Source: Pavlovales sp. CCMP2436 (lineage: Eukaryota; Haptophyta; Pavlovophyceae; Pavlovales). Taken from it: DNA of 11,114 bases. The DNA is taken from positions 153,880 through 164,993 of the forward strand of contig MU631628.1 of NCBI GenBank assembly GCA_026770615.1. Direction: 5' to 3'. Positions 1 to 6,431 of the stretch are shown here, in pieces (within the stretch, counting starts at the first letter, position 1; each line of letters starts with the position of its first letter). The position numbers and the translations under genes were made by a program. Under the pieces are notes generated by a model, which searched no databases, had not been told where the DNA came from, and saw only the letters and a list, made by a program, of their open reading frames with translations.

Positions 1-240
1 AGCCCTCCGCCGCCGCCGAGCCCGCCGCCGTCGCCAAGCCCGTCGCCGGCTCCGAGCCCGCCGCCACCGCCGAGGAGCCCGTTGTCCAGTCCGCCGCCGC
101 CCAGCACGCCGCCATCACCGAACAAGCTGCTGCGCTCAGGTCGGCGGACTGGATGGACGGTTGGGAGGATGGTTGGGCTGCAGGCATTGCAGCCCAGCCA
201 TTCGTCGCCGAGCCCGCTCGCCAACCCACCACCCAGCCAT
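1..240. repeat. GC-rich Ala/Pro/Gln-coding minisatellite (left block)
   Basis: Degenerate short repeats built on CCGAGCCCGCCGCC and CCCAGCCCGCC run from the window edge to about 240. In the frame starting at base 3 they read as Ala/Pro/Gln/Glu-rich protein without stops, followed by a Trp/Gly/Asp patch near 150-185. The block resembles the larger one at about 999-1800. All three frames are open because of base composition, so open frames here are weak evidence for a gene. It may be the end of a low-complexity exon that begins outside the window. Confidence 0.6.
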
Positions 241-370
241 CAACCTCGATATCTACGCAGCGGGCGAGTGGTGGGAGTCGAGACACGCTGCAGCCGTGCG
301 GTTCTCGACGCCTGACGTACCAAGCGTCGAGGACCACGGTAGAGGCAGGCGAGCACCGAGGAGGGGCGAA

Positions 371-998
371 GCATCGAAAGAGTCGATACTCTCTCTTGCT
401 GGTGACCCGCTGCGGGCCATACTCATGCTGCTTGACGGAGGAGACCGCACATGCGCTACGCTCACGTGTAAGACCTTTAAAGGCCACATGAGCCAGGAGA
501 GGGAGGAGACGCATAGAAGCGACTTTCTATGCACACGTGCGTTGGCAGCCTTTGCATGCATGTGCATGCCCCACTTCATCCGCGACGACGACTACTGTGG
601 GCGCTCTGCCGACTCTGATGGGTTCTACCTAGACGAAGAGGTGGAAGACCCATCAGAAGGCCGGCTTTGTTGCTCACCCTCGCTGCGAGACTTGGTTGCA
701 TGAGCGCCCACGAGGTGCTCTTGATCGATTGGGTATGAACCCGAGTGGCGAGGCTTGTGACGCTGCCGCAGAGGAGGGGAATTTGGAAGCATTGGTTTGA
801 CTACACTCCAACGATTGCCCCTTAGGAGAACTCATCTGCTTCAGTGCCACGCAGGGAGGCCATCTTGATGTGCTGCAATATGCTTTGGAGTGCGGCGGCT
901 GCCAACTTTCTGCAAGGGACCGGGAAAACTTGGTCGACTGCGCCGTGAGGGGCAGGTTTAGCGAGATGGCAGAGTATATGCGCAGTCCCACCGCATAG
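371..998 (+). pseudogene. Broken F-box/ankyrin-repeat gene
   Basis: The frame through 371-703 reads an F-box-like start (SILSLAGDPLRAILMLLDGG, then a CxTLTCKTF segment near 455-478) and a Cys/Met-rich stretch, ending in TGA at 701-703. A different frame (735-998) reads two ankyrin-like repeats: CDAAAEEGNLEALV, a TGA at 798-800 where Trp would be expected, LHSNDCPLGE, then SATQGGHLDVLQYALECGG, ending in TAG at 996-998. F-box/ankyrin proteins normally recruit substrates to SCF ubiquitin ligases. The frame change between about 640 and 735 plus the in-frame TGA suggest a decayed gene. A short intron could remove the frame change but would not obviously remove the 798 stop. The frame is open upstream to about 161 without recognisable content. 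The family call rests on motif resemblance only. Confidence 0.5.
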
Positions 999-1800
999 CC
1001 AGCCCGGGCGGCCCGCCGCCGAGCCTGCCGTCGAGCCCGCCGTCCAGCCCGCAACCGAGCTCGATGCAGCCCAGCTCGTACCCGAACCAGATGCTGCCCA
1101 GCCCGCCCAGCCAGCCGCCCAGTCCGCCGCCCAGCCTGCCGTCCAGCCCGCCGCCGCCGCCCAGCCCGCCGCCGCCGCCCAGCCCGCCGCTGCCCAGCCC
1201 GCCGCCGCCCAGGGCGCCAGCAGCCCAGCCCCTGGGCGCGCTACCACTGCATGCGCCGGCGGACACGCTGCAGAGTGCGCCACCGAGCGAGCCGTCGATG
1301 GGCACCGCGCTGCCGCTGCCGTTGCCGAGCACGCTGCGCGCTGAGCCGGCGCTAGAAAGGTGCGTTCACCCACAACACACTGTCCAGCCCGCTTACCAGT
1401 CCACTCCATCAACGCCGCTCCTACCGCCGCCAAAGTCCACCGCCCAGCCCGCCGCCCAGCCCGCAACCCAGCCCTCCGCCCAGAGCCAGCCCGCCGACCA
1501 GCCCGCCACCCAGCCCGCCGCCGGGCCTGCCGTTCAATCCACCGCCCAGCCCACTACCCAGCCCACCGCCGCCCAGCCCGCCGCCGAGCCCGCCACCACC
1601 ATCACCAACGCCGTCGTCGCTGCCAAGCCCGCCGCAGCTATCACTGCCGCCGCTCAGCCCACCACCCAGTCCGTCACCACCCAGCCTGCTGGCGCTCCCC
1701 ACGCCACCCCCCAGCCCGCCGCCGTCAAGCATACCGCCGCAGAGCCCGCTGCTCCGCCCAGCCCGCAGCTGCTGCTGAGCCTGCCGCAAAGCTCACCGCC
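999..1800. repeat. GC-rich CCCAGCCCGCC minisatellite (right block)
   Basis: Dense imperfect repeats of CCCAGCCCGCCGCC type, densest at about 1085-1210 and 1440-1600. Depending on frame they encode runs such as PSPPPPP or QPAAQPAT. The block forms the 5' part of the reading frame carrying the ubiquitin-like domain. The opposite strand gives long Gly/Ala/Trp-rich frames that are artefacts of composition. Such repeats are prone to length change and assembly error. Confidence 0.8.
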
Positions 1801-2398
1801 CAGCCAATTGCGCAACCCGATGTACATCTTTGTCGTGATCCTCGGTCGCCAGACGCTCGTGCTCAAGGTGAAGCCACACTTTACGGTCGAAATGGTCAAA
1901 GACGCCATCAAGCACAACACCGGCATCGCACCCGATCTCTACTTCCTCACCTGCGAAGGCAGACAGTTGGACGACCAGCGCCCACTTCGGGATTACGACA
2001 TCGCGAACGAGGCGACACTGCGCTCTACGTGCCGCATGCGAGGTGGTGCGCCAGCGCAAGTGCCAGCTCCCCAAGATCCCCCCATCGCAGCCCACATCAT
2101 TACGTCCTACTGCAAGATACATGCACTACTCCACGCAGCGGGCGGTCCGATCAGAGTTGACCGTACCCGTCGGGGCGCACGCTCGCACGCGCGATCCTCG
2201 CCGCGCTGCCCGTCGAGCCGAAAGTCATCGCGCCTAGTGAGGTGCCTCCGGACCAGAGCCCCGAAGAAACACTTGCGGCCTCGGACAAGAATCTCAAGAA
2301 GGCATTCCATCAGAGCTGCGCCAAGGGGCTGCACATCGACAAGCTCTGGCGCAGAGCCGAGGGCTGCACCGCACTTCACGAGCTCGCAGCCACCTTGA
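1064..2398 (+). CDS. Pro/Ala/Gln-rich protein with an internal divergent ubiquitin domain
   Basis: An ATG at 1064 opens a 444-codon frame. Residues 1-50 are Ser/Pro-rich, like hydroxyproline-rich extensin sequence. Residues 120-250 are Ala/Pro/Gln/Thr-rich and probably disordered. Residues 253-328 are a ubiquitin fold of exactly 76 residues ending in RMRGG (see 1820-2047). The reading does not stop at the di-Gly: a 117-residue tail follows. Only its first third (to about 2160, with SYCKIHALLHAAGG) looks like protein; after that this frame is Arg/Ser-rich and a neighbouring frame looks coding, so the 2398 stop may not be the true end. The true start is also uncertain because the repeat upstream is open in every frame. 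The ubiquitin call is strong; the gene model is tentative. The domain could act as a built-in, non-transferable ubiquitin-like module, or be released if a deubiquitinase cuts after GG. Confidence 0.55.
   Translation: MQPSSYPNQMLPSPPSQPPSPPPSLPSSPPPPPSPPPPPSPPLPSPPPPRAPAAQPLGALPLHAPADTLQSAPPSEPSMGTALPLPLPSTLRAEPALERCVHPQHTVQPAYQSTPSTPLLPPPKSTAQPAAQPATQPSAQSQPADQPATQPAAGPAVQSTAQPTTQPTAAQPAAEPATTITNAVVAAKPAAAITAAAQPTTQSVTTQPAGAPHATPQPAAVKHTAAEPAAPPSPQLLLSLPQSSPPSQLRNPMYIFVVILGRQTLVLKVKPHFTVEMVKDAIKHNTGIAPDLYFLTCEGRQLDDQRPLRDYDIANEATLRSTCRMRGGAPAQVPAPQDPPIAAHIITSYCKIHALLHAAGGPIRVDRTRRGARSHARSSPRCPSSRKSSRLVRCLRTRAPKKHLRPRTRISRRHSIRAAPRGCTSTSSGAEPRAAPHFTSSQPP
1820..2047 (+). other. Ubiquitin-like domain, 76 residues, di-Gly end
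   Basis: The segment aligns to ubiquitin over 76 positions without a gap. My hand count gives about 35 identical positions, including M1, I3, F4, V5, L8, L15, P19, K27, G35, I36, P38, D39, L43, G47, Q49, L50, D58, Y59, R72, R74, G75 and G76. Departures: K6 is Val, K11 Gln, K29 Ala, K33 Asn, K48 Arg and K63 Asn, so K27 is the only standard chain-forming lysine left. I44 and V70 of the hydrophobic patch are both Thr. Known ubiquitin receptors rely on that patch, so the domain probably folds as ubiquitin but would bind partners differently. Reading continues past GG into APAQVPAPQ. Confidence 0.88.
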
Positions 2399-2413
2399 CT
2401 GCCAACGTGCACT
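2161..2413 (+). other. Probable coding segment after the ubiquitin domain, shifted frame
   Basis: Directly after a TGA at 2158-2160, the frame starting at 2161 reads PYPSGRTLARAILAALPVEP and continues helix-rich (SDKNLKKAFHQSCAKGL, then LWRRAEGCTALHELAATL near 2345-2397). It has a GC-rich third position and is far more protein-like than the 1064 frame at this point. It looks like the continuation of the ubiquitin-domain protein after a one-base frame change near 2160. GTAAGC at 2414 could be a splice donor, with a C-rich tract and CTAG at 2641-2644 as acceptor, but that join runs into a stop within about ten codons. I do not recognise the domain. Confidence 0.4.
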
Positions 2414-2666
2414 GTAAGCCATTGACAGCACTACCACAATTGAGTTCAATCAAGACGTCCGTTCGCAGCCTCAGCATCTCCACCTAAACGACGTGGACCC
2501 TCTCCCCAACTACCGCGCCACCGGTTGGAAAGGGCTCAGCGGCGGCAGCTGCTCGACCCCTGCCCAGGCCAGCCAGCCCTCCGTCAGTTACAAAAAAAAA
2601 TACACCCTCCGCACCCTTCCCCTCCCCTGCCTGCTGCACTCTAGGGGGGTCGGTTCCAGCATCAAG

Positions 2667-4217
2667 ATGGATGTGCTGAAGGGATGGGAGGCAAACGAGC
2701 TGGCAGCTGGCGGACGCGCTGTGCTTTCGACTGCAGCATACCTCTTTTTCCCAGACTCGTCCTCGCCCTCGCAAGCTGAGCGCTCGCTCACTTCATCCCT
2801 CGCGCCAAATGCCTCGCGAGCTCCACGAGACAACTGGGTTTATGGCAGCGGCAGCAACATGCAGCAGCAGTGGCTCGGCCCTGCGGGCGCTGGTGACCGT
2901 GCAGCCGTGCTCGGCTACGCTCAGCAGGCAGCCGCAGCAGCAACGGCAGCACTCTTTTGCGCCAGCCAGCCAGCGCCAACCTCGACCTCGATGGCAGCGA
3001 GCTCCGCCCTCAAGTGGGCCCATCCACGCAGGTGGGTCAACAGCTTTGCATCAGGCCAACGCACTCACACCCACTGTGGCGAGACGCGCACGCTCATCCC
3101 GCCCGATGTGCTCACAAGGGCGCGGGCCTTTGTCGAGCGGCAAGAGGCGAGAGAGCTCGAGCTCGAGCAGCGCAGTAAGCAGGAGCGAGAAGAGAAGCTC
3201 GCTGCAGCCGCAGCGAAACGCGCCCAGAAGGAGGCGAGTGCCGCATCTCACTACATCGGCGTGAAGCTCAACGAAAACAAAACGAGGTGGTTCTTCGACT
3301 TTAACGTCAAGGGCGATCATACGAGCCAAACGACCTACGCAGTGGGCTTCGAGGATGCGGAGGAGCTCACTGCGCGCAAGCGGGACGTGTGCGTCGTCGA
3401 CGGGGGTCACGTGCTGCAGTTCAACTTCCCTGGCGAGGTGAAGCTCAGCAGGAGGCGCGTGGCGGAGGCGGATGCACGCCTCGAGCAGGCCTCTGGCACG
3501 GGCAAGAGCAAATACCTGGGCGTGAGTAAGCACCAGGCCTTGGGCGGCTGGATGTCGCGCTTCGCTTGCGCTGGCCAAGCGTACCTGGGCCTGCACAACA
3601 CTGAGGAGGGCGCAGCTTGCGCATACGACGCCCACTACGAGCTGCGAGAGCAGCAGGGCGAGGCAGTGGACAGGGGTCGGAAGTTCCCCGGCTTCAACTT
3701 TCCGAATGAGCTCGAAGCAAGCAGAACGTACCATGCTGAGTTCAAGCAGGCTGCCGAGGCTGCCGAGGCCTCAAGTACGCGTATTTTGCGCCGTGCCTTC
3801 ATCTGCGCATGCCCGTACGCGCACTCACTCACTCCCTGCCTTCCAAACGTGATCATTCCGCCGCCCCCAACAGAACTTGCCGCACCTGCGGTGTCGAGGC
3901 CGGGCGGCTCGTCCGAGTACGTGGGAGTGAGCAAGATGACAAAGAGCGACCTGTTCGTAGTCACCTGCCAGCACAATGGCAACCAGCACGTGCTCCAGCG
4001 ACGAGTGACGGAGGAGGTCGCTGCGCGGACCTACGATCGCTTCCTGGTCCAGCACGGCATTGTGGACAGATCGCTCAACATCCCGGTGGAGTGCGCGGAC
4101 CGCCTGGATGAAGTCCGCGGCGGGCCTGCATGCCAGCTGTCGTGCTGTGTCGAGGGTGCCGCCCACAACGTGCAAGGCATGCGCACAATGAGCTGGCAGG
4201 TGACAGGCGACGACTGA
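2667..4217 (+). CDS. AP2/ERF-like protein with three tandem domains
   Basis: The start chosen is the ATG at 2667 in AAGATGG; the frame is open back to 2493 but only with GTG and a C-rich stretch that looks like leader or intron end. The 516-residue reading has an Ala/Gln-rich N-terminus, a charged helix at about 151-190, then three AP2-like units. Residues 194-254 contain SHYIGV and FNFPGE. Residues 281-346 contain SKYLGVSKH, YLGLHNTEEGAACAYDAHYE and FNFPNE. Residues 415-474 contain SEYVGVSKM and EVAARTYDRF. The YxGV start, the AAxAYD helix and the FNFP end are the AP2/ERF signature, whose three-stranded sheet reads GC-rich DNA. The first unit is the most divergent: its helix lacks AAxAYD. 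A nuclear DNA-binding role is inferred. A 99-nt intron at 3775-3873 probably lies between units two and three; splicing would leave 483 residues. The C-terminus turns Cys-rich just before the stop. Confidence 0.75.
   Translation: MDVLKGWEANELAAGGRAVLSTAAYLFFPDSSSPSQAERSLTSSLAPNASRAPRDNWVYGSGSNMQQQWLGPAGAGDRAAVLGYAQQAAAAATAALFCASQPAPTSTSMAASSALKWAHPRRWVNSFASGQRTHTHCGETRTLIPPDVLTRARAFVERQEARELELEQRSKQEREEKLAAAAAKRAQKEASAASHYIGVKLNENKTRWFFDFNVKGDHTSQTTYAVGFEDAEELTARKRDVCVVDGGHVLQFNFPGEVKLSRRRVAEADARLEQASGTGKSKYLGVSKHQALGGWMSRFACAGQAYLGLHNTEEGAACAYDAHYELREQQGEAVDRGRKFPGFNFPNELEASRTYHAEFKQAAEAAEASSTRILRRAFICACPYAHSLTPCLPNVIIPPPPTELAAPAVSRPGGSSEYVGVSKMTKSDLFVVTCQHNGNQHVLQRRVTEEVAARTYDRFLVQHGIVDRSLNIPVECADRLDEVRGGPACQLSCCVEGAAHNVQGMRTMSWQVTGDD
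3775..3873 (+). other. Candidate 99-nt in-frame intron
   Basis: GTACGC at 3775 and a C-rich tract ending in CCCCCAACAG at 3873 bound 99 nt, a multiple of three without an in-frame stop. As protein the stretch (ILRRAFICACPYAHSLTPCL) breaks the otherwise charged linker between AP2 units two and three. Removing it joins GAGGCCTCAA to AACTTGCC in frame. The CAACAG acceptor after a C-rich tract recurs at 11089-11114 on the other strand. Not proven without RNA. Confidence 0.55.
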
Positions 4218-4412
4218 CAATCGTGCCAAGCTTTGGCCTATGGAATTGCCAACGGGGCCGGCCGCACCTGTGCCGCCCGTCGCGCGCACACCTCCGACTG
4301 CGATTGCGCCGAGATCTGCGACGCGCGCGCCTGCACCGGCGACGCTCACACCCACGCCGCAAGCCACGCTCGCCGCACTTGCACATGCGGCTCGCCGCTC
4401 GCGCTGCCATGA
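4218..4412 (+). other. Cys-rich in-frame extension beyond the AP2-like stop
   Basis: If the TGA at 4215-4217 were read through or spliced out, the same frame runs 64 codons to TGA 4410-4412 with eight cysteines (QSCQALAYG, then SDCDCAEICDARACTGD and CTCGSP). The last residues before the stop are also Cys-rich (PACQLSCCVEG), so composition is continuous across it. An unrelated Ala/Pro-rich frame with an ATG at 4240 overlaps. Whether either is translated is unknown. Confidence 0.3.
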
Positions 4413-4696
4413 CCGTCACGATGACGCCTCGAAAGCCAGAATAGTAACAGCAGAGGCGCTAAAGAGTGTGACCCGGCTCTTCATCCCCTCCCGTGACAAC
4501 AAAAGGCGCAGCCAAGCTAATTTGCTTCCCACCTCCAACCCTCGGCCATCATAAAGCTCGTGCAGAACGCACTGAGCGACTGGGGCTCAAAGGCAGTAGC
4601 AGTACACAGAGAAGCCGCCACAGTTAGTTAGTTAGTTAGTATGACCCTTCAACACACCCGCAAACGCCCTAGGCGATGAGGGAGGTGGCTTTCATG
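4413..4696. other. Intergenic stretch with a TTAG microsatellite
   Basis: No convincing gene was seen. A short GTTA/TTAG tandem repeat lies at 4622-4640. A six-pair stem (CGCCTC at 4425-4430 with GAGGCG at 4453-4458) lies just after the Cys-rich frame. This is probably 3' flanking sequence of the AP2-like gene. Confidence 0.4.
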
Positions 4697-4711
4697 TTAT
4701 CTGCAGTGGGA

Positions 4712-4728
4712 GGGGGCGCTCAGCCCCC
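4712..4728. other. GC hairpin GGGGGC/GCCCCC
   Basis: GGGGGC (4712-4717) and GCCCCC (4723-4728) form a perfect six-pair stem with loop GCTCA. It lies between the 3' end of the AP2-like gene and the candidate minus-strand coding region, where convergent transcripts would end. Function is not known; this is not a bacterial terminator context. Confidence 0.4.
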
Positions 4729-5200
4729 CTGGGCAGCAATCAGCCTTGTTGAAGATGGCAACACTGTGTGTGTGCTTGACTGGTAGCCACATGACGACGC
4801 AGCCCACGATGCACCGCCTGTCAGTGAGTGATATGGGAGAGATGCAAGACCCCCGTTTGATGCACCTGAATGCGATCCCCAAGTCCCGCGAGCAGGCTGG
4901 ACGACACGTTGTAGCAGCGTGCCGTACATCGGTGGATCGAGCGCTGCTAGCATTGGATCCGGGATCCACGTGGCGGCCGGCGTCGATGGCTTTGGCAGGA
5001 GCGCAGCTGCGCTCGCCTTGTCCTTCTTGCCCGGTGCCCGCGGTCCTCGGCTTCACCTTGTAGCCGGAAAGCACGCGCTGCTTCTTCTGTTGCGCGTGCG
5101 AGTGGTGCTGCGAGTGGTGCTGCCTGTAATTGGCATGCCTTGCGTGCCAGCGCGGATTGCTCTGCGCGGCGTTCCAGCACCAGATCGGTCAGCGAGGAAA
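4720..5200 (-). pseudogene. Possible decayed or intron-containing minus-strand gene
   Basis: On the minus strand, a frame opening after a stop near 5200 reads WCWNAAQSNPRWHARHANYR, then a His/Gln-rich piece (QHHSQHHSHAQQKKQ) and VLSGYKVKPRTAGTG down to about 5030, with strongly GC third positions. One base later another frame continues KKDKASAAALLPKPSTPAATW and MLAALDPPMYGTLLQRVVQPA to a stop near 4720. Together they resemble one basic, possibly nuclear protein broken by a one-base shift near 5030 or joined by splicing. Neither piece belongs to a family I recognise. Overlapping plus-strand frames are also open, so strand is uncertain. Confidence 0.3.
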
Positions 5201-5560
5201 TCGTTGACGGCGGATCGGGCCGTCGACGTGGGTCGGAAGTGGTGCCTCCTTCCCCATCTCGCTGGTCCGTAAAAATGCGGCTGCAGCAGCTGCGTGCGGT
5301 GACCTCTCTGGACGTCAATGACGTTGACATCCTGGAGATGTTGACATTGAGGTCCAGGGAGGTCGCGCAAGTGGTGCCGCTGAAGCCTTGTGATCGTCTT
5401 TGTCTGCTTCTTCGCCTGGAACATCGCACTAGGCGATCTGGCGGGATGCAGCTTCTCCACAGAAGTCGGTGCGCCGCCCGCTCTTGGCTCTGGGGGAGAA
5501 CATGGTCACGCCATTGTTAAACAACTAACAAAAAACACACTCACAAGAAACATGAGTGAG
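5200..5560. other. Ambiguous region, open frames on both strands
   Basis: The minus strand reads MFQAKKQTKTITRLQRHH and later SSLTDLVLERRAEQSALARK in two different frames. The plus strand from the ATG at 5275 reads MRLQQLRAVTSLDVNDVDIL followed by a Leu/Val-rich amphipathic stretch to the stop at 5518-5520. Both have plausible codon composition and neither matches a family I know. It may be the 5' part of the minus-strand gene above, or a short plus-strand exon. A dyad at 5308-5357 may explain part of the double-strand openness. Confidence 0.25.
5308..5357. repeat. Imperfect inverted repeat with TGACGT dyad
   Basis: CTGGACGTCAATG (5308-5320) and CATTGAGGTCCAG (5345-5357) are inverted with 12 of 13 bases pairing. 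Inside, ACGTCAATGACGT (5312-5324) is itself a dyad of two TGACGT half-sites, the core recognised by many bZIP proteins. It could be a protein-binding site or a chance feature of coding sequence. Confidence 0.4.
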
Positions 5561-5569
5561 TTTCTGTGA
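5541..5569. other. Stem-loop between divergent reading frames
   Basis: TCACAAGAAAC (5541-5551) pairs with GTTTCTGTGA (5560-5569) with one bulged A and an eight-base loop. It sits in an A-rich stretch upstream of the second AP2-like gene, where the leftward candidate gene would also begin. Confidence 0.4.
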
Positions 5570-5577
5570 CGCCTTAA

Positions 5578-5597
5578 GCGGCACCTCGAGGTGCCGC
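5578..5597. promoter_or_regulatory. Perfect 20-bp palindrome upstream of AP2-like gene
   Basis: GCGGCACCTCGAGGTGCCGC equals its own reverse complement over all 20 bases and lies 84 bp before the ATG at 5682. Each half holds TGCCGC, close to the GCCGCC core bound by plant ERF-type AP2 domains. A symmetric site for a tandem-domain or dimeric regulator, possibly self-regulation, is an inference; the palindrome itself is directly visible. Confidence 0.45.
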
Positions 5598-5681
5598 CCA
5601 AGGCCGCGTTTGCGCACGCGTTGATTAAGAGTTCCGAGTTTACGCTCACCCTTGTCGCTGCTCTCGCTGCGTCACCCCGTG

Positions 5682-6431
5682 ATGAAGCGCGAGCGCGAGG
5701 AGGAGCATGCCGCGATGAAGCGCGAGGTGGGGCACGAGGAGGAGTGGTGTGAGGGGGATGGTGAGGCGGCGGGCCTGCAGGACGACGGGGCGGACGACGG
5801 CATGGGCGACGGGGCGGACGACGGTGAGCGCGAGTACGTGGGCGTCGTCCGCTCGGCTGACGGCGAGAGCGGCGCCGAGGCCTTCACCGTGAACCTCCGA
5901 TGGCAGGGAACGCGCTACATGCTCGGCTCCTTCTCCACCGCGCGCGAGGCTGCAAAGGCCTATGATTGGGCAGCTCGCATGATCGAGGGCGGGAAGGCGC
6001 TGAACTTCTCGCGCGAGGCCGACCTCGGTGAGCCACCGGCCACGCCGCATGCCGAGAAGCTGCTCGCACGAGTTGCGCAAAAGTGCGGCGACCGTGAGGC
6101 CGCCGCGCAGGGTATTTCTCAGCAGGCCGGCTCCTCGCGGAAGTATCTCGGCGTTCTCCCCAACAAGAACAGCCCGGCCGCCCCGTTCAAGGCGGTGCTG
6201 CACTGGCCCTCCGAGGAAGGCGCGCAGTACCACATCGGTAGCTACGCCACGGCTCTCGCGGCGGCCAAGGCCTACGATTGGGCGGCTAGGCTGGTTGGCG
6301 ACACGCCACTCAACTTTGTCCCATACTCCGAGCTCGGCCACCCCCCGCGCGGGCCGGTGGTGGACCAGATGCGCGCGCGCCTCGCCGAGTTGCGTGGGCC
6401 GCTGCCGCTCGCCAGCGTGCGTGTGAGCTGA
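5682..6431 (+). CDS. AP2/ERF-like transcription factor with two domains
   Basis: The first in-frame ATG (5682) gives 249 residues. The N-terminus is charged (MKREREEEHAAMKREVGHEEE), followed by an acidic Asp/Gly tandem repeat (DDGADDGMGDGADDG, residues 34-48). AP2 unit one spans about 50-110: EYVGVV, then LRWQGTRYMLGSFSTAREAA, AKAYDWAAR and ALNFS. Unit two spans about 152-213: RKYLGVLPNKN, YHIGSYATALAAAKAYDWAA and PLNF. Both keep the YxGV start, the LGSF/IGSY turn, the AAKAYDWAA helix and the LNF end, so both should fold; AP2 domains bind GC-rich promoter elements. The acidic repeat could be an activation segment. The gene has no visible intron, and the tail ends in SVRVS. The three-domain relative lies 1.5 kb upstream on the same strand. 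The family call is firm; targets are unknown. Confidence 0.85.
   Translation: MKREREEEHAAMKREVGHEEEWCEGDGEAAGLQDDGADDGMGDGADDGEREYVGVVRSADGESGAEAFTVNLRWQGTRYMLGSFSTAREAAKAYDWAARMIEGGKALNFSREADLGEPPATPHAEKLLARVAQKCGDREAAAQGISQQAGSSRKYLGVLPNKNSPAAPFKAVLHWPSEEGAQYHIGSYATALAAAKAYDWAARLVGDTPLNFVPYSELGHPPRGPVVDQMRARLAELRGPLPLASVRVS

Noticed and set aside
822..1789. Long minus-strand Gly/Ala/Trp-rich frames opposite the minisatellite
   Set aside because: They are the reverse translation of the GC repeat; all frames are open there through lack of AT-rich stop codons, and no domain is visible.
2414..2644. Intron joining the ubiquitin-domain gene to the AP2-like gene
   Set aside because: GTAAGC and a C-rich CTAG acceptor are present, but the join reads into a TGA within about ten codons and not into the AP2 frame, so a fusion is not supported.
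2493..2666. Upstream extension of the three-domain AP2-like protein
   Set aside because: It begins at GTG rather than ATG, and includes an A-run and C-rich tract resembling leader or intron end; ATG 2667 in AAGATGG is the better start.
3051..4419. Long minus-strand frames opposite the AP2-like gene
   Set aside because: They mirror codon bias of the plus-strand gene, whose AP2 motifs are clear.
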